From Acanthosoma haemorrhoidale (lineage: Eukaryota > Arthropoda > Insecta > Hemiptera > Acanthosomatidae): 64,000 bases of DNA. Below the pieces are notes generated by a model. It ran no database searches. It saw only the letters and a list, made by a program, of their open reading frames with translations, and had not been told where the DNA came from. Each line of letters starts with the position of its first letter. The first letter of the stretch is position 1. Shown here piece after piece: positions 1-13,224 of this stretch. Location of the stretch: NCBI GenBank assembly GCA_930367205.1, contig OV884009.1, forward strand, positions 79,195,189 to 79,259,188, read 5' to 3'. The position numbers were made by a program, and so were the translations under genes.

Positions 1-165
1 CAGTGGAGTAGCACCTTCAATGAAGTAATGTTCTACTCTGACACATCCTTCATGCTCAATATTAGCTTGAAATTTGGACAGCAAAATTTTGACTACATTA
101 TTGTGTCCATTTCTTGCAGCTGCAATAAGGGGAGTAAGACACTGCCCTTGGTAGTCATAAACTTC
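1..165 (-). CDS. Fem1b: FEM-1-like ankyrin-repeat protein, coding exon 2 (partial, runs off left edge)
   Basis: On the minus strand this exon opens after a good acceptor (TTACTTTGCAG, ending at 166) and stays open to the window edge. Its 55 codons read as an ankyrin repeat: TPLIAAARNGHNNVVKILL, then an IEGATPL block that starts the next repeat. FEM-1 proteins have this spacing between the first repeats. They are substrate receptors of CUL2 E3 ubiquitin ligases that recognise C-terminal degrons, with an N-terminal ankyrin array and a TPR region; only the start of the array is visible here. The exon begins in phase 0, matching the end of the exon at 9004-9156. AARNGH favours the FEM1B branch, but exon 1 also resembles FEM1A/C, so the paralogue assignment is tentative. 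Confidence 0.8.
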
Positions 166-3100
166 CTGCAAAGTAATAAAAATATTAGAGAAAATATGGT
201 ATTTTACTATTTTCTATCAAACTCTTGTTACAAAAAGTTATGATTTTCAATTTTAGAAATAATAAATTTTTTATTTATGCTAGTCAAATTCAAGTAAATA
301 TTAAAAAATAACAAATATGAACTTGTTCCCCCCCCCTAAAAATTTTGTTTGACTTACTTTACTTGAAACTTCTTCAGGTTATTGTAAATTTAAATGACCT
401 AAGCTCATTAGATAAGATCTGGCATATTTTTTTCTTATGTAGCCAAAAATAAAATTAGAAGATATATGATAAGAAGCAAAGTTAAAAAAAATGTAGTTTT
501 TAAACATAATTTTTTTTCAGAACTAGGTGACAAGAATGCAGACAGAATGTCTGAGCCATGTATGAAATATTTCTCGTATCACCAAAAAAAGTTCCATTGA
601 AATCGATGACACCACGTGTAACCTCCCCATCTTAGATCAGTTTCCAAAAATCCTTAGCTTTGCTGGTAGGTATATCTAATGTTTTACAAAATTCTTTGAA
701 TGCCTTGCCTGTCCCTGATATGTATTGCTTGTCGGATTATCAGGACAACACTGGCAATATTTACTTAACTTAGCCAATATTTAACAAATAAAAGATATCT
801 TTCCATTAACTTTTATATATATTCTGGCAATGAACTTTTGAAAATTCTTATCACGTTATTAAATTATTAATGTTGTGAGTTATTCAATTCTGGTGCATAA
901 AACAGTGAAGGAGAACAGGAAAAGAAATGATAGCTGGATCCCCTTCACAGGCAAGCACTCATTAAAGAATAAATTATCACAGAGTTAAAGAAAATGAAAC
1001 AGGAAAAGCAGCAGGGCATGATGGCATCACTCCTGAAAACCTTTTTTAAGTAATACGAGAAGATGAATGACTGGGAGATTGCAGTGATTGTCCCTATCTT
1101 CAAGAAAAGCAACAGCAGGGCCTGTAATAATCATAAGCTCTCCCGGGAAGATAATAGACAGTCAAGCAGTTTGAGTCGATTGTTTGAAGATCAGCAGAAG
1201 AATTGAGGCAAAATGAGATTTTTAACTAAGGAGTTCAAGAGGCAAATATCAAACAAAACAATTGTATATCATAAAGCTAGCACCCACATTTGTTTTATGG
1301 ATTTGGAAAAGGCATTTGACCATGTCCCATAAAAGATATATGGAGAACTCTCGAGTAGAACATTTGCCCTCCAGAACTACAAGAATCAGAAGCATCTCCA
1401 GATAGGAGAAGAAGGAACTATGTAAGAACAGCAAACACGGAGAATCCAATGAGTTTCTAACTAACTGTAGAGAATGCCAGGGAGATATACTTAGCCCTTT
1501 TTTTTGTTTTTATTATTATGCCTGAAGTGCTGAAATCATGCCAAAGAATGAGAAAAGACCATACTAGCCACTGGATAATGCACTCTGTAGGTGTCTTGCC
1601 TATGCAAGTAACATTGCATGGCCAGCTGACTGCAATGGGAAGCTTCAGCACAATTTATTTTTTTTACAAAGAGAATTGGCAAGAAAAAAAATGGTAGTAA
1701 TAAATGAAGGTTAGACAAAAAAATATAAGGTCATCTCAAGGAGAAAACATGATTATGTACTGAGAGTACTTAGGAATGATCTTAAGAAGTAATGATAGAA
1801 TAAGAGGTGAGATAAATGCTAAATGGAAAGATGGACTTATAAGGCCAGAAAACGTTTTCATAGGACAAATTACGAATTTGTAAAGAAAGAGATTCCTACA
1901 AATGGTCATATTTAAGCAGGTGTATACTCCTAATCTACCTTGCAGAAGTGTCCTAGCTGAGTATCAGGTGAGCAGACTGCTGAGTCTGCAAACTATGAGA
2001 GATGCAAACTCTCAAGAGAGCTGGCAAAATAACACACGAGAGGGTACCCACCTAATCAGACGATCAGAATAACATTGGACAGTACGCTTTTTCTGATGAA
2101 AATTAAACACTTCTAGTTTATTTTATTTGGTCATGTGCCAAGAATGGGCCAGGAGTAATACCAAGGACAAGCACTTGAGGTAAGGATTGAGGGGTGACAA
2201 CCCAGAGGCCGCAGAAGGGTAATGTGGCAGGACAGTGTTATAAGTATAGATCAACAATGACAGAGGGGAATCTGACATTGCACCATGCAAAAGAGAAGGC
2301 CACTAAGAAGAAGAAGAGAGGTACAATAAGAAGAGTGTTGAATCTACTTGTCAATCTAACTATCACCAACTGCACTGCTAAGACGAAACAAAATAAATAA
2401 GTAAATATTATTAATAACAAACTAAATATAATTTGATAGGCTTTACACTTCTCACTCACTAGCTCTACCATGGTTTTAAATCCTTTTATGGAGGATGATA
2501 GCTACTCCTACGAGTTATGAGCCATTTAAGATGTACAAGAAGAGATGACAGAATTTTTCAGCTCAATGTTGCTGGGAATACAAAGGCTGTGAAGAAACAA
2601 ACAGAACAGAGAAAGGTCGGCTGAGGAATATTCGGCTACCAGAAGGCTGACTCCTGGTCTCTTTCTCAGAAAAACACAGATCACTAGACAACAGTACTCA
2701 CAGGTACACATCAATTGGACAGTGGAAGAATGTCAACATGTTTTATTCATGGACCCTTTTAAATTTATTGTCAATTTTTAAAGGCCCCCATATCGAAATT
2801 CCATGTGTCCTTGCATTAGTGAAACCTACCTTATCTGTATCGATGATTTGTCTTATTCATGTTTTTAATGGTTACACTAAAATTTGTGGGTCGATTGCCA
2901 ATGCAAGCTGATTTGATATGATGCTTAACCAGCACTAACATGAAATTTCAAGTTGGAGACAATAGGTTTCTGAGTATTTAAACAATCCCCTCCCCTCAAA
3001 GGAGACGGTCAACAGCTTTCATGCGTCTACTTTTTGATCACTGAATTTTCCAAGCACTCATATTTCATCATTAACAACCAGCCAAACATACAGAAAAGCA

Positions 3101-6100
3101 TATTAAATAACTTCTAACTAAGGAACAGAACTCTTCACTAGTCTTTGATGCTCCAAGTCTGATAATATCATGCAAACTTCAGTCTGGTTGTGTGGTGTTT
3201 CTAAGAGAGAAGGGGTCTTCTTGATGTTAGCCCACTCTGTTCATGATGAAATATGGATGATCCATACTTTAGCAATTAAGTATTGGAGGGATAAAATTGC
3301 TAACTGCATCATTATAAGAGCTGAAAGGCATTGAAACTCATTATCTCTGGTATTCGGCACCCATACATGGTTTAGGGGGTTGGCCTTCTTGAGTACCTCC
3401 TAGTTACTTAAAATGTTTTCAATGCTCTAGGTACTGTAAAATGATGCCTTCCGAGCTGTCTTGGGATGAAATGTAATGCCTTTTGACATTGGATACAATT
3501 GCATAATTCAAACAGGAATGCCAAGTATTTCAATTATAAATAACTATTTATTACAATATCTTAGTGTTGCAATACTATTGACGAGGAGTTTAATTGTTCT
3601 AATGATAAAAATGACATTTTTAACCATTTATCATTAGTTAATTATAATATTGGAAGTATAACTGTAGCCTGGAGGATAAATTTTATGCCTTTAGAGTTTC
3701 ACAATGTTCAAAAAAATTTAAATAGAAAAAAAAATGTACTTTTTATGCCTATAAGAGTTTATCAGAACATCATTTAACATACTGATATTTTTTTATCACC
3801 GATGCACAAAATTTTTATATTGAAATCAAACTTAACAGCCGAAGAAATATAAAACAGGACCAGACTTCATTTTATTTTTATTAATTGTTCAACTATTGTA
3901 TGTGCCAACAAACTTCTCTGAAGATATTTAATTTTTGAAAAATAGATGGTTTTAAATTATTTAAAAAATTTGTGTTATTCACAGGTTTTTTCTTCAAATA
4001 TTAAGTAATGATGAAAGTAATAAGAACAAGAAACTAAGAGCTAATATGATTTAAATGATGCTAAGCAAATACAGTATGCATTATCACATATTTTTAAAAC
4101 ATAAAAAGCATAATTGGATTACACTAGGCAGGATTTGTTCAAAGAAACAAAACAAAACCAATCAATTAAAACAAACTGAGAGTGACATATATAATCTTGA
4201 AATATTAACTTTCAAAAACAATGGTCACTAATGGTTTATGTATACATCTATACATACATACAGTTAGATGGTATGGTATATTAGGATATAAATATTCTTG
4301 GAACATGATTGAAACTACTAAATTGCTAACTTTCACGAATAGATCAATACCATAACCAATTTAAAGCCATTATGAAGCCAAACAATTCTTACTTGATATT
4401 CGGCTGTATTTGTTATAAATGATGTATTCCTTGTAGTAACCATTGTCCATTGTAAGTCCTTTTGGTATATTTGTGTTAAACGTTAATTTTTTAACATTAT
4501 CCAATCTACACAGCAAAAACAAACTGTTTAGATTTTAATGAGCATGCAAAAAAATATTAGTAAACATAAAAATATTTTAGCATTCGATTTAATAAGTAAC
4601 TAAAAATTGCGATACAATCAAATCATTTTTTTTTTGCCTTCTCAAGAAGTGTGGCTCATTTGCCAAGTACACTGTCCTGTCATGGCAGTTACCTCCACCT
4701 AGTTAATAATATAACTTAAATAGATATATCCAAGGTTCTATGCATATTCATATATATATATTGTTTATATAAAAGCATAAAACCTTAAATATATCTGGAA
4801 GAGCTATTAACAACTTTTACCTATTCAGACAGTTTTTATTTCACATTTATTGTGCTATTTATCACTTCCCCATTAAGTGTGGATTCAACTTTTGTATCCG
4901 CAAAATTATATTTGTGATTCACATTACAATATTGAAAATCCAATTTTTTCGACTCATTAGCGCTGAAAGCTCGCCCACAGTTAGAATAGTATTACCGGAC
5001 TTTATATAACATGAAAAACTAACAACAAGTTTATAAAAACTGATAAGGTAGGTTTACAAGAAATTGCTCTACACTATTATGGCTAATTCCACCAAAACCC
5101 ATTATTCAGGAAGTTCCCATATTAAATAGACTTTCATCCGTTTCCGGTAGTTCCGGCCATGGACCGTATTATCGCTGCCCATTTTTTTATATCTTAATCT
5201 ATTAACAGTCATGGCGCCTGTATAAAAGTACTCATTTTTAGATAGAACGTTGCCCACTGTACTGACATATATATTTGATTATTTGGCATCAAATTAATCA
5301 TTATTAATACATACAAGTTAAACCAATAACTATGTTATGATGATGAAAAGTTAGTGTGAAAGAATATTTAAAAAAAAAGGCTATCTCTCTAATGTACATA
5401 TTCCAAAAATTGAGGTTTTGCCTATTCATCATGCCTCTTCTGAACAAAAATTTAACAATAATACAAATAATAAGCATCAATAAATTTCACATTTACAAAA
5501 AAAAAATGTGTAATATTCGAAAACACTTCACTAACCTTGAAATAATTAGGTAATAAAAAAAGGACATTAATCTAGAAATGGTTGTTTCGAATTGGCTACT
5601 AATTTGTTACGAATAAAAAATACTGTTAAAAACAATCAATAAAAAACTAACTGACTCAAAATAAAAAAAAGTGATAATAATTAACATGGGTGAAAAATTT
5701 GGCAACTGTACCGGCTAGAAATGACAAATTATATTGAGGGAGGCTATGGCTCACCAAATAAATTGAAGTCCATTTAAATAAGCCATTACAAGGTCATTAA
5801 AATCATTATTAATTGATTAATGATGCAAGCAACCTATCTTGAGTGTTACAATTATTTAAAAACACATTCACTCAAAACCATATATATAAAAAACTTTTAA
5901 AAATAAATAAAAAATTAAAATCTGAAAATAAATTTTCTTCTCATCTATAGCTATCTGATTTTTTTTGCATGTTTAATATTTTAAGATTTCCACAAATAGT
6001 TTTAATTTCTACACTCAGCTTTAAAACAAAGTTTGGATATAGTCAGTAGCAATTTTAGAGAAAAGACTACTCTGCAAATGGTTATGAAGAAAGACAACAC

Positions 6101-9003
6101 CTATTAGCTAAGGGATACGGCTCACGATTTTCTCTTCCATTATAGTATTCATTTGGGTTCTGAGGTAAATAAGCTGCATGCATCAGAAGATTTGATAAAC
6201 TTTGTGCTAATAAACAACAACAACAATAACCCTCGCATTAAATTTTGATGCGTTAAATATCCATATTTGAATTGTTATAGCAAAACCGTGTTATGATTCT
6301 GTTAATTGTAGTTTTCAGTATTTGTTTGTGATAAAGCTACTATTATTTCAAATTTTGTTAGGGAGGCATAGTAGTATTAGTAAGCAAAATAAGTTCTATA
6401 AGTCCTTTGTTTTAAAATGGAAACACATTATTAAGTGATACTGTATCTTTTGAAAGAATGCTGCAACCTTGCGTGGCAAGAGTAAGCCAATAGCTTTTTC
6501 GGAGCAATGAGATGATACTTTTAATATATTAAAATTACAATAATTAAAAGTACATTAAGTTAATTAAAACACAATATTAAATATATTAATGAAGGAATTT
6601 TATTGTTAAATTGGGTAAAAATTAAATCTAATTCAATTGAAAAGTTCACAAACAATATTCTAGTTGTTGTTTTTTTGGTTCTAAACACCCTGACGTAATG
6701 TAAGCATGTTCTTGAAGGTCCTTAGCACATTAACACAGAAGTCACCAAAGTTTATTTGGATCACATTGATTGAATTTAATTAATTTTTTATTCTCCTAGG
6801 ATAGAAATTATTGCTAACTTATCAATTTTTTTTCATCTGTTTTGGTGCCTGTACTGACCATGCAATATCAAAGACGTCCGGTAAACCAAAAAACTGACAG
6901 TGAGTAGGTCGGGCTGTTTTGCTGATCCAAAATCGTGCAATAGCATCTGGAATAGTCCAATAAATCTATATGATTGTTTGATTATTTCAAGTCTTAATTG
7001 ACATTATTATATGGTACGGTAATCAAAAACAAATATGGTTGTCAGAATTAAATCTCTAGGCTGCAGTGAGGTCATTGGAGCAAAGAATCCATAAGCATAT
7101 TTTAAACTTACAGCAACAAATATCACAGTTAAACAAGTTAATTTTATATTAATAAAACTAAACTGTTAAGATCATTATTTTACAGATGTTAGTAACTTCT
7201 TTAAAAAAATTATGTTAGTGGTTAACCGAATTCAATATTTTTAATTTAGTGGTCTGTGAACTTCGAATAGTTAGCGTTCGCTGCTTTAGATTAGATATTG
7301 CTCATAACTGGACTATCATAGAACTTTAAATTGATCCAAATAATGGTCTTCTAAAACTGACAATAATCCAATTCCTTTCTTAGAAAAAGTACAAGGTTGC
7401 AGCTATCAATTTAGGAACTATATATTGAGAAACAGTGGGCTAAGGAATATCATACCATCATTGAATATTCCAGAAAATAGCCACTCCACATATGTTAAGT
7501 AATTCATTTCACATCAAGGTTCAGTAAAATAGGGAGGGTGATCTTGCTAAGTTAGGAAGACTATGGACCACACACATAATAAATGTCAGATCTTCAATTA
7601 CATGTGCATGATGTAAATGTTTGTAGGTCAACAAAGCAGAAAATTTAAGGAACATCTTGATTAATTAGAAGTTATTAACATTAGCTGATAAGATGATGTG
7701 TAATCACAAGAGGGAAAAATCATACAATAAATCAAACAAAATAAAGTTAATAAAAAACATTGCTATTGTGTTAACTGTTACTATACTCTTTTGAATGGAA
7801 AAAAAAAAAAAAAAAAAAAAAATCAATATGCAGAAGTCTGTACAGTATGATAATAAATTAATACAAATGAAAACTAAAACGTGATAAATACCGAATTATG
7901 CTTTATACTGATCACGTAAGACTACAATTAACCAACTACACCATAGGCTAGAGCAAAATGTGAGTAACAGTTTCTGAAGTCCAATATTATTTTATTCCTT
8001 TAAATAAGTTTACACAATATTTCTTGATGGCTAACATTGTAAACTTCTATAGTAAAAGTTAGTTTGATGTGAATCAACTCATTCAAATTTAATGCACAAG
8101 TTTAGTAAAAACCAAATGTACTGGGTAAAAGGCCAGACTCACTGGAATAGATTTTGTAGATTTGAAAATATTTATCTTTCACGGACAATAGCATAGTACT
8201 TGGCAAATCACAAGATCTTTTTTGATACTGATTAATAAAAATATATTTATAATTTCTATAAAAGAAAATATGATAAACAAACTCATTCAAAAGAATAAAA
8301 TACACAGATACAGAAATTTCATTCAGTCTATTCATTGTCTGTTAAACTTATAAGATAAGGGAACTCTAACCGAGAAGTTATACCAAATTGTAAAAGTAAC
8401 TTAAATTGAAAAGATGATATATTTTTAAACTTGTTCCCCCATTTTAATGCATCAAAAACTACCAAATACAATATGGCATTAGTAAGTCGATTAATAGTGA
8501 TTAAGTAATATTTCATCAGCTACAAATATTCACTTTTCATAACAACTATATCAAACAAGGTCATCAGCTCATTAATAGGTATTTCATAGAATGGAGAATT
8601 CAAGATTGATTTACTGGGAACAATCAAAAATAGATTTCCTTCAAACCACATGAACTTATTTTCCAAAATAGTTACAAATGTAAAATAACACGCAGACAGA
8701 AATAAAATCTAAACATTAATAATATAATATTATCGTGGATAACAGACCTTATATATGGTCCCTAGAATATTAAGGGTTTGGAACATTTATTGACATCAAT
8801 AAACATGCCTTAGACAATCATAACAAAAAAGAACAGTTTGCCAACAATATTTTTCAATAACGAAAAATTTTTAACGGAACCAACAAAATTTATTTAATAC
8901 AATGCCAAAAAAAAAACAACACAGAGTTAAACAAGCACTTTACAACCATGACCAGTAAAATTAAATAACAATCTTTTAAGGAAAAAAATTAGGAAAGACC
9001 TAC
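166..9003 (-). other. Long intron 1 of the FEM-1-like gene
   Basis: This is 8.8 kb of AT-rich sequence between a GTAGGT donor (9003) and a TTTGCAG acceptor (166). Apart from the decayed reverse transcriptase at about 965-2310, I see only homopolymer runs (for example poly-A 7800-7822) and low-complexity AT tracts. The small open frames in it show no recognisable protein. Confidence 0.7.
965..2310 (+). pseudogene. Decayed non-LTR retrotransposon reverse transcriptase (RTE-like)
   Basis: The pieces fall in the right order for an RT domain but in shifting frames with stops. GKAAGHDGITPE lies at about 996-1036, DWEIAVIVPIFKKSN at about 1071-1115, the motif A block MDLEKAFDHVP at about 1297-1330, and QGDILSP (motif B) at about 1478-1500. 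LAYASNIA stands where the YADD motif would be, near 1595-1615, and FGHVPRMG near 2128-2150 resembles the thumb-end block of RTE-type and related LINEs. The catalytic YADD has become YASN. This is an old dead copy in the sense orientation opposite to the host gene. The clade call is by motif style only. Confidence 0.65.
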
Positions 9004-9156
9004 CTGTTCTAGCAATTCCGTCATTTCGGAATTTGGTGTATCAATTAATGTATTACACAGCATTTTCCCCATTCCATCTCTTGCTGCGTAAAACACAATT
9101 TGTTTCACGAAAGCTGGAGAAACATGATGCATTGGCATACTTTTGTCAGATATCAT
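9004..9156 (-). CDS. Fem1b: FEM-1-like protein, first coding exon
   Basis: This exon encodes the N-terminus. The recognisable part is the opening helix pair FVKQIVFYAARDG...LLEQ, which matches the first ankyrin-like helices of FEM-1 proteins (an AARDG or AASEG block about 10-20 residues from the start). The frame is closed upstream by a TAA at 9196-9198. The first ATG after it is 9154-9156, with further in-frame ATGs about 6 and 8 codons later that could equally be used. The exon ends on a codon boundary (CAG at 9004-9006), followed by a consensus donor GTAGGT, and joins the exon at 165 in phase 0. The join gives a continuous frame into the first full ankyrin repeat. Confidence 0.75.
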
Positions 9157-9198
9157 GTTTACACTTAAGAAGTTTAACGTGTTTCGCACGGCACTTTA

Positions 9199-10432
9199 TA
9201 TTAGGGAACAGCTGAAATGAGACAGCAGACTTATGGGAAATCTCCCAGCTACTAAAGCAAAAATAAAACGCTAGTCATACTACTTACGACGCCGCGAAAG
9301 AGCAAGGAACTGCCAAGGTCCAAAAATTAACAATTTGATTAATTTATTCAGACAATAATGAAAAAAGATAATACAAAATAATATTAATTTCAATTACTTG
9401 GTATGAGTGTGAAAAAAAGCTATTTCCAAACGTAAGCTGGCAGTTCATAAACTACCCCAAAATATCCGTCTATATCTAAAGGCACCTGAGCTTGCACTAC
9501 CGAGTCGTTTCACATAAGCACGTGAGAAGTTGAAAACAGTGTTGGGAGGCGTGGCTAAACTTAACTGACTGGGTTTTAGTACTATAGTGACTGACACTTT
9601 TAACTCACTCACGAATTTCTATAAAATAATAGTAAGATATTTATTTATTGAAATATATGCACAATGCAATCAACACCAATATTATTATAAGCAGTGCTTA
9701 GGACTTGTTATTTTTTTGGGGAGGGGGAGAGATGCTCGTTTGCCGAAACCATACCCTCATACTCCCATCAGTTTGGTTTTTTTCACTCCACCCACTATTT
9801 ATCCATCAATGCCATCACATTGTTGATTCCTTTCCTTCCTCATTTGAGAAGAAACTGTATTGCTATTATTATTATTTTGGGATTATTAGCCAAAACCTTT
9901 GGCTTATTGGTACTTTTATCTCTCACTTTTAAAGAGGTTGTTATTTGATTTGAAAGAAGCCACTAACGCCATAAGCGTCGCTCTGGATCGGATAGAACAT
10001 TCGCATTAAGGCAGGAATAAAAGTTCTACTATTGACATGTGGCCACATTTTGGACAAAAGGGATGTTGAGGTAGGAGTTTAGGGTATGGGCTTTGACCAA
10101 AAAGGAGCACTGGCTATCTGGCTGTAGCGACCGCTAACTACATCAGATAAATAACCCTATACTCTATTGTATATATGTGAGTTTCGAATTCAGAAACTTA
10201 AAGGAGGTGAAGGTTGTCAGGTTATAAATCGGACACTTGCAGATGTAGTTTACAACTGTAATATTAAACATATGTACACATTAGCCCGCGCTACAAATAT
10301 TACAATAAACAAATAAAACTTAAAACTAACCTGAATCAATACAATTGCCGATAATAAGCCTTGATCATTGTCTTAACATTGTACAGCTCTTATATCGCAG
10401 GTTACACAGCTTGGAGCGATACTAGCGAGCTC
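9199..10432. other. 5' flank of the FEM-1-like gene; no other gene recognised
   Basis: This stretch should hold the 5' UTR and promoter of the FEM-1-like gene (transcribed leftward). It has slightly more CpG than its surroundings near 9280-9560 (for example GACGCCGCGAAAG and GCACGTGAGAAG, the latter containing an E-box CACGTG), but no clear TATA box. The plus-strand open frames at 9587-9948 overlap one another in different frames and match nothing I know. Confidence 0.35.
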
Positions 10433-11325
10433 TGTAGGGACATCTAGCATATGCCCCGAAGTTTCGCGGTAACGTTCAAACTTACATATATATTGTAAAT
10501 TAATTTAAACAAATGTAAATAACATAAATAAGTCATTGTAAATGTGTAAATAATAAAGAAGTCACAGGTGCAAATTATGAGCTGGCAAACCGCTACCCCA
10601 CATCAGGTAGAAAACGACCCTGCCGGGTCAGCCCTTCGGCTGCCTACACAAAGCCCTACCGCATACTGGGATCTTATTGGATACAATAACGAGGGAAATG
10701 ATTAGGCCTAACGAGCCACCACTAACTATAAATAGGGGCAGATCTCGGGCTGTATTTCATTCTCATCCTGGTGAAGCTACTTATGACTTGCAGCTGCGGC
10801 GGTATTCAAGAATTTGGTCTTCTTCCTTATGAAAAACCTCTGCATCTCTTTATCTCCTCACCTCGCTACGTTTTAGTTCGGGGTTTTCAGACCCCACACC
10901 TTCCTAGTGGGAATCTCTGCCTTCGTCTCGCTAAATCTAGCACCCCCTTGGGAGAGACCTCTCCCTAGTGGACAACGGTTGTCGTGGCCCTGCAAACTTA
11001 CCAAGCAGTATTCCCCACGGTGATTCAGTTCACCTCTCTCCGGTTCACACTCGCCTTTGGGATCCGGACGGATTTCACCTACCCTCAGATACCGAGTGTG
11101 AATTCGTGGTCATTCCAAGACCACACAAACTACCTACACTACCTACCCTGTACCTCTTCTCCACATAGTACTCTACATAGTGCATTGTCGGGGTACATAC
11201 CTATCAAAAATTGAGTCAGATAGTAAAACCATCATGAAACGATTGTTCAGGTTATAACCTTAATCAACCCTCACTTCGTCACCAGGGCTAGGGTAACTAG
11301 GCACCCCCCTCGTGACGACCCGACA
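10433..11325 (+). repeat. Candidate long terminal repeat of a truncated LTR retrotransposon
   Basis: This GC-richer block stands out from its AT-rich surroundings. It begins TGTAGGGACATC and ends GTGACGACCCGACA, imperfectly inverted TG...CA-type ends. TATAAATA at 10727-10734 is followed about 30 nt later by TTTCATTCTC, an initiator-like sequence. One base after the proposed end, TGGCAGAGGATCCC starts with the TGG expected of a tRNA primer site. No second LTR and no gag-pol follow, so it would be a truncated 5' end. The left boundary is the least certain part. Confidence 0.4.
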
Positions 11326-12939
11326 CTGGCAGAGGATCCCGGATTGCAGGGACTCGAAGCGATGGATTTCGGAGGGTTGGCTCCCCCCCTCCTGACTTCT
11401 ATTCCGTAAGACCATGCAGACTAAAGTATAGTTTCATAGATCACTCTCTTGTTTTCAATAGACCGTGGAAGTTAGGCTCGATCTTTAGCTGTTTTTGCGT
11501 GATTTGTGGGTCTAGTTCTTTTTTTTATTTACCACACCCATTGTGGAAAATTGTCACTTTATCACACAGAGCTCAAACAAAATGCTAGTTGGTCAAACGC
11601 CTCTGTCTTGGGCGTCCCTCTGGGTTGCCAGGGATGAGATGGTTGTATAGAGCATTAGCATACGGATTAAGATGTCCAAGAAGGAGTGAATAGAAGTTCT
11701 AGTAGTCTGAGTTGGCTAGCTCTTGATTGGATAGAATAGTTAAATAATCTTGTAGAGGAGAGTCTTTTAAAAAACTTTATTATGAATAACAATCAAAACA
11801 CTGGTATATATAAAAATATTAATCAGTTACAGCGTTAGAACATACTTTAGTGAAGGCTTAGGCACAAGTGAGGTTGTCTTGCTCCTAAGCAGGTAACAAA
11901 GGGTTGGATTTTAGGGGAGGAAAATGGTTACTTACAAAAAAACAAGGGGACCATAAGTCTCAACTAAGGTACACGTTTCTACTAAAAATTATATCTTACT
12001 AATGAGCATTATATAACTGGATTAAGATCACCGTGAAAAGTATGGTTTTTAATATATAAAAGTGAGCTTTTGCTATCTTGTAATGATTGGAGCTGAATTG
12101 CAGTGACTGGATGTGAAAAATATTGGAGGGCCTGGGGCGAGAGCCAACAACAGAAATCGTATATTGAATATGTTCCAAACAGATTTGAATAGGTTTTGCA
12201 ATATTAAAAATTTTAGTTATTAAAAAAAAATGTTTAAAAGGTGATACTTAGTGTCCGAGATGGTTCAACAAATCAAATCAAGCATTTTTGGTGAAATATA
12301 CCAAGAACTTTTTCCACAATTACAGTTTTTTATAAACACGAGTCTCGGTCGATATTGTGCCTTTACTTTCTACGTTACCATATTTTGTTTATAAATATTT
12401 AAAAGTACAATTAAGTTAAAATAGGATTATCTAGTTATGTTTCGTGAAGAAACTGAAAATTTAATTTAATTAATTAAGTTATAACCAAAGATAACCTTTC
12501 GTCTAAACACTCAAGATAGCTTACAAATAACTTTTTTGAAAATTGTTTAATTCTACTATCAGCATGTTATTTTGTCTATCCCATAAATAACAATTACATG
12601 GTATTTTTGGTTTATTTTCTTTTCCTTCCCCCTTGCCCATCACTTGTAATTATTATTTTCCCAGAATTTATTATTTATTGGAATTCTCATGTATGGTCTC
12701 GTTGATGCTGAGGGTAGGTTTTACAGAAGAGAGTTTTGTTTTAGTGACTCTACCTCCTGTGTAGCATTAATTACGAGAATTACCAAATGGCTCGCTGTCT
12801 TTTGCATTACACATAAAATTTTAAACCTCGGATAGTATTTCTAGCAGTGATTATGAAATATTATTTCACCCTTGTATTTAATTCGCACAAGACAAACAAA
12901 TAAGTAATAAGAAAAAATAACATTAATACTATCCTCTAT
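11326..12939. other. No gene recognised; repeat-derived sequence
   Basis: The first roughly 100 bases look like the leader of the candidate LTR element at 10433-11325. The rest is AT-rich without coding signs. The part at about 12130-12350 resembles diverged repeats at 39340-39540 and 49625-49830 (shared AATAGGTTTT and GGTTxAACAA blocks), so it is probably a member of a dispersed family. Confidence 0.35.
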
Positions 12940-12984
12940 AGGCTGCACCAGTGATTATTTTGGAGAGCAGAATTTGTCTACAAA

Positions 12985-13138
12985 AGGATGGTAAACACTA
13001 CGACGCGAATCCTGTGAACCAGTCCCCTTCTTATATCAGACACAGTTAAATACCTTGGATTCCACCTTGACAAAAAATTAACATTGAATCCTCTTACGAG
13101 ACTTGAAAGGCAGGAACTTGATGGAAAGTTCGGGGTGC
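12985..13138 (+). pseudogene. Jockey-type RT remnant, left part (split by the LOA insertion)
   Basis: The plus strand reads DTVKYLGFHLDKKLTLNP, then RLERQELDGKFGVL, the post-catalytic segment of a Jockey-clade reverse transcriptase (the usual form is VKYLGxxLDxxLTW followed by a helix before LYxLL). The frame stops where the LOA poly(T) begins and resumes at 18529 with VLYRLFNKRSHL. The LOA element therefore landed in this older copy. Confidence 0.75.
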
Positions 13139-13140
13139 TT
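13134..13140. repeat. Target-site duplication, left copy (GGTGCTT)
   Basis: It matches 18529-18535. Joining the flanks at this repeat keeps the Jockey reading frame continuous (GKFGVL then LYRLF), which supports the call independently of the repeat itself. Confidence 0.7.
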
Positions 13141-13224
13141 TTTTTTTTTTTTTTTATTATTTGTTCCGGCATTTGTGCACCGCGGCCTCAGTGAGACCTA
13201 TTGTGCGCCGTCCATATCCCTGTC

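Noticed and set aside
9587..9948. Small protein gene upstream of the FEM-1-like gene
   Set aside because: Three overlapping frames compete, none has recognisable content, and splice or start support is lacking.
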